30,330 nt of DNA from Verrucomicrobia subdivision 3 bacterium UBA7542 (GTDB taxonomy: Bacteria > Verrucomicrobiota > Verrucomicrobiia > Limisphaerales > UBA11358). The stretch spans positions 7,124 through 37,453 of the forward strand of contig DLMG01000282.1 in the NCBI GenBank assembly GCA_002479245.1. Reading direction: 5' to 3'. The notes under the pieces were generated by a model. That model searched no databases. It was not told the origin of the DNA and saw nothing but the letters and a program-made list of their open reading frames with translations. The translations under genes were made by a program, and so were the position numbers. How positions within the stretch are numbered: position 1 is the first letter of the stretch; every line of letters begins with the position of its first letter. Below are positions 27,150-30,330 of the stretch, one piece after another.

Positions 27150-28744
27150 GTGAACAGAACAGTTTTTCTGGCAAGAGCAGCCGGTGGTTGTGCGGCAATC
27201 ATGTTTTTCTTGCTTGCCGGTGAAGGGCATGCGCAAAACATTTTGAACAATCCAGGTTTTGAGACGGGCAGCTTTAACAACTGGACGACCTTCGGTCCCA
27301 ACAATTACGTTCAATCCGGCAGCCCTGCCCATAGCGGGAACAACTATTACAAAGTTTACGGTCAGTTCAACACCACGATTAATTTCACGGGTGTTTATCA
27401 GGAGAACGCCTCGACTCCGGGCGACATCTACTCGGCTGACGGCTGGGCCTACTCAAGTGATAGCGATGAAATCCACGGGAGTGACGCGGTCTGGATTGAA
27501 GTGACTTTTCAAGACGCGTCATACAATGCCCTGGCTGACTACCGGTCGGCTGTTGTGACCGGCAACAACATAGCCGGTTTTGGCGGGTTTAGTACCTGGT
27601 TCGATTTGCAGATAACAAATCAGTGTTCCTTTACCAACGCTTCGGCTCTGATCCTGTCTCCCGGAACGGTCACCAATGCCGTTGACAATTTGGTGGCGCC
27701 GGCGGGCACGGCTTATGTGCGGTATCAAGTCGTTTTTTCGCAGGGAACGGACAATGCAAACGGCTCGATGTATTTCGATGACCTCACGCTGAACCAAACC
27801 GGCTACACCCCTCCTCCCGGCACCCAGTGGAACATCGTGTGGAGCGACGAGTTCAATGGCACTTCCATCAATAGCAGTAATTGGACGTTCGAGACCGGCA
27901 ACAACTACGGCTGGGGCAACCAGGAACGGGAGTATTACACCGGCAACACAAACAACGCCTACGTTGATGGCAATGGCTTCCTGCACATCGTGGCATTGCA
28001 GCAATCCATGGGTGGATTCAACTTTACTTCCGCCCGGATGAAAACCGAGGGGCTTTACAGCACGCCAACCTATGGACGTTTTCAATGCGTGCCGCCCTGC
28101 CTGCGGGATTCGGCATGTGGCCGGCTCTCTGGATGATGGGGACGAATGACCCCGCGGTTGGCTGGCCAGCCTGTGGAGAAATTGATGTCATGGAAAACAA
28201 TGGGGATAATACAGCTTTTGTGCAAGGAAGCCTCCACTACGGAACGACCAAAGAAGACGCAACCAACGAGACGGGCATTTACGATCTTCCCAGCGGAGAA
28301 TCGACAACTAATTTCCATATTTACGAGTTGGATTGGTCCGCCACCTCAATCCAGTGGCTGGTGGACGGTAAAATTTATGAAACCCAGAGCAGTGGGGCGC
28401 CTTTCAACGCGCCATTCTTCTTCATCATGAATCTGGCTGTGGGGGGCGACTACACTGGCACTACTAACGATAGCGCCATCGAGGCATCCAACACTTTTCC
28501 GAAGGAGATGGTGGTGGATTATGTGCGCGTTTACGAGCCAACAGCGCCTCTGCAGATTTCCGCGACTCAATCTAATGGCGAGTTCGTTTTGAGCTGGCCG
28601 ACGAACATCGTCTGCCATCTGCAAACGCAGACCAATTCTTTGGTGAGCGGAAATTGGTCTGATCTGAGCGACACCACGAATCCATTTATGACAGCGCCCG
28701 GTCCAAATCAATCCAATGTCTTTTACCGATTGGAATCGCCGTAG
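27150..28744 (+). pseudogene. GH16 family endo-beta-glucanase (laminarinase-like), frameshifted
   Basis: The gene starts with GTG at 27150, giving a signal peptide (FLARAAGGCAAIMFFLLAGEGHAQ), then a CBM-like domain (NILNNPGFETGSFNNW...SMYFDDLTLNQ), then a GH16 domain from WNIVWSDEFNGTSINSSNW. Frame 1 covers 27150-28136 and stays in register to YGRFQ at 28085; the rest of the enzyme (RAALPAGFGMWPALWMMG, the catalytic E-I-D-V-M-E at 28178-28195, LDWSATSIQWLVDGK, VVDYVRVYEP) is in another frame, 28085-28744. One missing A (CAATG for CAAATG) would restore YGRFQMRAALPAG. All catalytic residues are intact, so the break is recent, a sequencing error, or less likely a programmed shift. The C-terminal ~65 residues form an FYRLE-ending module. 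Expected activity: hydrolysis of beta-1,3(-1,4)-glucan outside the cell. Confidence 0.88.
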
Positions 28745-28779
28745 TAGTGAAGCATGACAGCCATCCAACCGTAAACAAA

Positions 28780-29793
28780 ATGAAACCGGCCATTCTAACA
28801 AACAACCGAACTTGTTGCCTTGCTGTGACAAATCTAATTCCACCTTCGCCCGTTGAGAGTCAACCCGGAAAAACTTGCTTCAAAGATGGAGCGTCTGCTC
28901 TCTCCACCTCCAGGCGTCGGGTGACAAAACACGAAAAGCGCAGCGTGAACCCTATGTTGGGCGGCGCGTTCGAAGAGAACCTTCATCGCAGACGGGCCTT
29001 TACCTTGATTGAACTCTTGGTGGTGATCGCCATCATCGCGATTTTGGCCGCATTGTTACTGCCTGCGTTGTCGCGAGCCAAAGAGAGAGCAAAGCGAATT
29101 GCTTGTATGAACAATCTCCGGCAGATCGGGATTGGCATGATTGTTTATGCCGGCAATAACGAAGATTATGTCGTTTCGGCGCTACCGGCGCTTCCCAATC
29201 AGCCCCCTTCCACAATCCAGACGTATAACCAAACCGCCCTTACCCCGCCGGCAGCAGGTGCGGCCAAAGACATCAACTTGGATGCGACTGCAACCAATTC
29301 CCCTTCAGTTTGGTGTTGCCCGGACCTTGCAGATTATGGGACATCTTACAACCCCACCCCCGGCGGAACGGGAGGGCCTCAATGGCAAATCGGTTATCAA
29401 TATTTTGGCGGCATCTATTGGTGGCATAACACTTGGTATAATAATGGCCCTGTTAGTGGCTTTATTCCGTCGGCCAGTCCAATAAAGTTGCCCAATTCCA
29501 AACCCATTTGGGTACTAGCGTCGGATTTGATTTGTAATTATACGGGAACTCCTATTGGAAACAACCCGTGGGGGGGGAGTACTGGCGGTTTCGTTGCCCA
29601 CCAGCGGGGAGGCGCGCCATTCCCAGACGGCGGCAACCATCTGACGGTGGATGGTTCCGTGCAATGGATCAAAATTGAAAACACTTTGGCAATCACGACT
29701 TTTGATCCTAGCCAATGGAAATACTACTTCTCTCAAGATGACCTTGGCTCGATTAATCCCGCAATAATTATAAAGTTAAAACCATTTCCATAA
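28780..29793 (+). CDS. Prepilin-like protein with N-terminal methylation motif
   Basis: 337 residues from ATG at 28780; other in-frame starts are GTG at 28747 and ATG at 28954, and the last gives a short basic leader ([15 protein letters not shown]). The prepilin site and helix [20 protein letters not shown] are classic, followed by [20 protein letters not shown]. The C-terminal region has [15 protein letters not shown], a variant of the H-X9-DG end in which the spacing is shorter, plus [10 protein letters not shown]. It is only distantly related to the tandem array proteins. It follows the GH16 gene closely (35 bases) on the same strand. Probably a pseudopilin-like surface or secretion protein. 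Confidence 0.85.
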   Translation: MKPAILTNNRTCCLAVTNLIPPSPVESQPGKTCFKDGASALSTSRRRVTKHEKRSVNPMLGGAFEENLHRRRAFTLIELLVVIAIIAILAALLLPALSRAKERAKRIACMNNLRQIGIGMIVYAGNNEDYVVSALPALPNQPPSTIQTYNQTALTPPAAGAAKDINLDATATNSPSVWCCPDLADYGTSYNPTPGGTGGPQWQIGYQYFGGIYWWHNTWYNNGPVSGFIPSASPIKLPNSKPIWVLASDLICNYTGTPIGNNPWGGSTGGFVAHQRGGAPFPDGGNHLTVDGSVQWIKIENTLAITTFDPSQWKYYFSQDDLGSINPAIIIKLKPFP

Positions 29794-29993
29794 CAAATCA
29801 TTGGATGTGGACGGTCGCTAAACAAAACACGACTGATGGGAGCTGGCATGGAAAAACACCCAAGCCGAACGCGCCCGATAGTCTTGCTTTACCCGGCATC
29901 AAGATGGATTCTATCGCCAAGGGCTCCTCTCCATCGAAGGCGCGAAGAAAAGTCATTCTTCATCCTGCAGGAGCATTGCCAGGAACGGGCCAG
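29794..29993. other. Intergenic stretch without a recognised gene
   Basis: No convincing frame is seen here. The final ~110 bases, read in the frame of the truncated pilin copy, give a leader-like sequence ([11 protein letters not shown]) that vaguely recalls the leader of array copy 1 (QGLLSRVKAVG), which suggests that the homology extends upstream in decayed form. Confidence 0.4.
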
Positions 29994-30156
29994 GGTTGGC
30001 AGCTAAACAAGAGCGCAGGCGAAACGGTTTCACGTTAATCGAGCTTCTGGTGGTTCTTGCCACTGTTGCCCTGCTCGCGGCCATGCTGCTGCCGGCCCTC
30101 GCCCAGACCCGGCAGAACTCCCAAACTATTGGTTGCCTGTCCAATGAGAGGCTTTA
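29994..30156 (+). pseudogene. Truncated fifth copy of the tandem prepilin family
   Basis: About 158 bases from gttggcagctaaacaagag match the 5' part of array copy 1 almost exactly, encoding [20 protein letters not shown], the rest of the membrane helix and TRQNSQ. It then diverges to [10 protein letters not shown] and a stop at 30154-30156. The same frame is closed upstream by TAG at 29879 and has no ATG/GTG before the helix, so it probably is not expressed as a normal prepilin. Single-base markers combine those of different array copies. Confidence 0.85.
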
Positions 30157-30301
30157 GTGCCCCCCAAAACACATTTGCGAGCGGCGTCTGTGCGAACGGA
30201 ATCCTACTTCGGCGAAGCGGCACTTTCAGGCGCTAAAGTATTCACATCTAGGCGGTTCGGCTGTTCTGTTAGCAGCGATTTTGGAGTTGGGGTAAACGGA
30301 G

Positions 30302-30321
30302 TGCGCCCGTCCCCGGGCGCA
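30302..30321. repeat. GC-rich hairpin at the window end
   Basis: TGCGCCCG-tccc-CGGGCGCA forms a perfect 8-bp stem. The surrounding 30157-30330 is non-coding as far as visible and looks like a short dispersed intergenic repeat rather than a terminator (no T-tract). Confidence 0.5.
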
Positions 30322-30330
30322 GCAACGTGG

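Noticed and set aside
28060..28110. Programmed ribosomal frameshift in the GH16 gene
   Set aside because: No X-XXY-YYZ heptamer, internal Shine-Dalgarno or strong following hairpin was found; a simple missing A explains it better.

Overview
The window looks like chromosomal DNA from a Verrucomicrobiota bacterium, closest in style to the Pedosphaera/Limisphaera group. This is inferred from content, not from a marker gene. The grounds are several type II secretion/pilin-like proteins with an N-terminal FTLIELLVV methylation motif and H-X9-DG-type C-termini, a PEP-CTERM protein, secreted beta-propeller proteins ending in an FYR-(A/V)-type module, delta-60 repeats, IS1380-type transposase debris, and many short palindromic or microsatellite-like repeats. 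No rRNA, tRNA, CRISPR array, phage or plasmid module is visible.

Layout. (1) 1-1571, minus strand: 5' part of thiC under a TPP riboswitch with a plausible promoter; the thiC frame has absorbed palindromic repeats. (2) 1678-4341, plus: a complete MgtA-type Mg2+ P-type ATPase. (3) 4654-13522, minus: a ~2,000-residue secreted protein built as three seven-repeat delta-60 propellers separated by Ig-like domains, and upstream of it a secreted TPR protein. (4) 13.58-14.03 kb: an inverted repeat and a 3' fragment of an IS1380-family transposase. (5) 14408-17485, plus: a secreted PD40/TolB-like propeller protein. (6) 17556-21115, plus: four tandem, near-identical H-X9-DG prepilin-like genes. The array breaks off 11-12 bases into a fifth unit and runs into a fragment of an NAD(P)H-hydrate epimerase gene. 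(7) 21648-22301, plus: a PEP-CTERM protein with a clear terminator. (8) 22457-25323, minus: a translationally coupled histidine kinase / LuxR-type response regulator pair with an unusual OB-fold-like sensor region. (9) 25481-28744, plus, divergent from the kinase: a secreted beta-sandwich protein and a GH16 endo-glucanase gene broken by a single-base frameshift. (10) 28780-30156, plus: another prepilin-like gene and a truncated fifth copy of the tandem pilin family. (11) 30157-30330: non-coding, with a GC hairpin.

Most of the window encodes cell-surface or secreted proteins. The kinase/regulator pair sits between the PEP-CTERM gene and the divergent GH16 locus and may control one or both in response to an external polymer; this is inference from position only. 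The strongest unusual signals are the mosaic tandem pilin family with its displaced truncated copy, palindromic elements carried in-frame within thiC, the 3 x 7-blade architecture of the giant protein, and the OB-fold sensor kinase.
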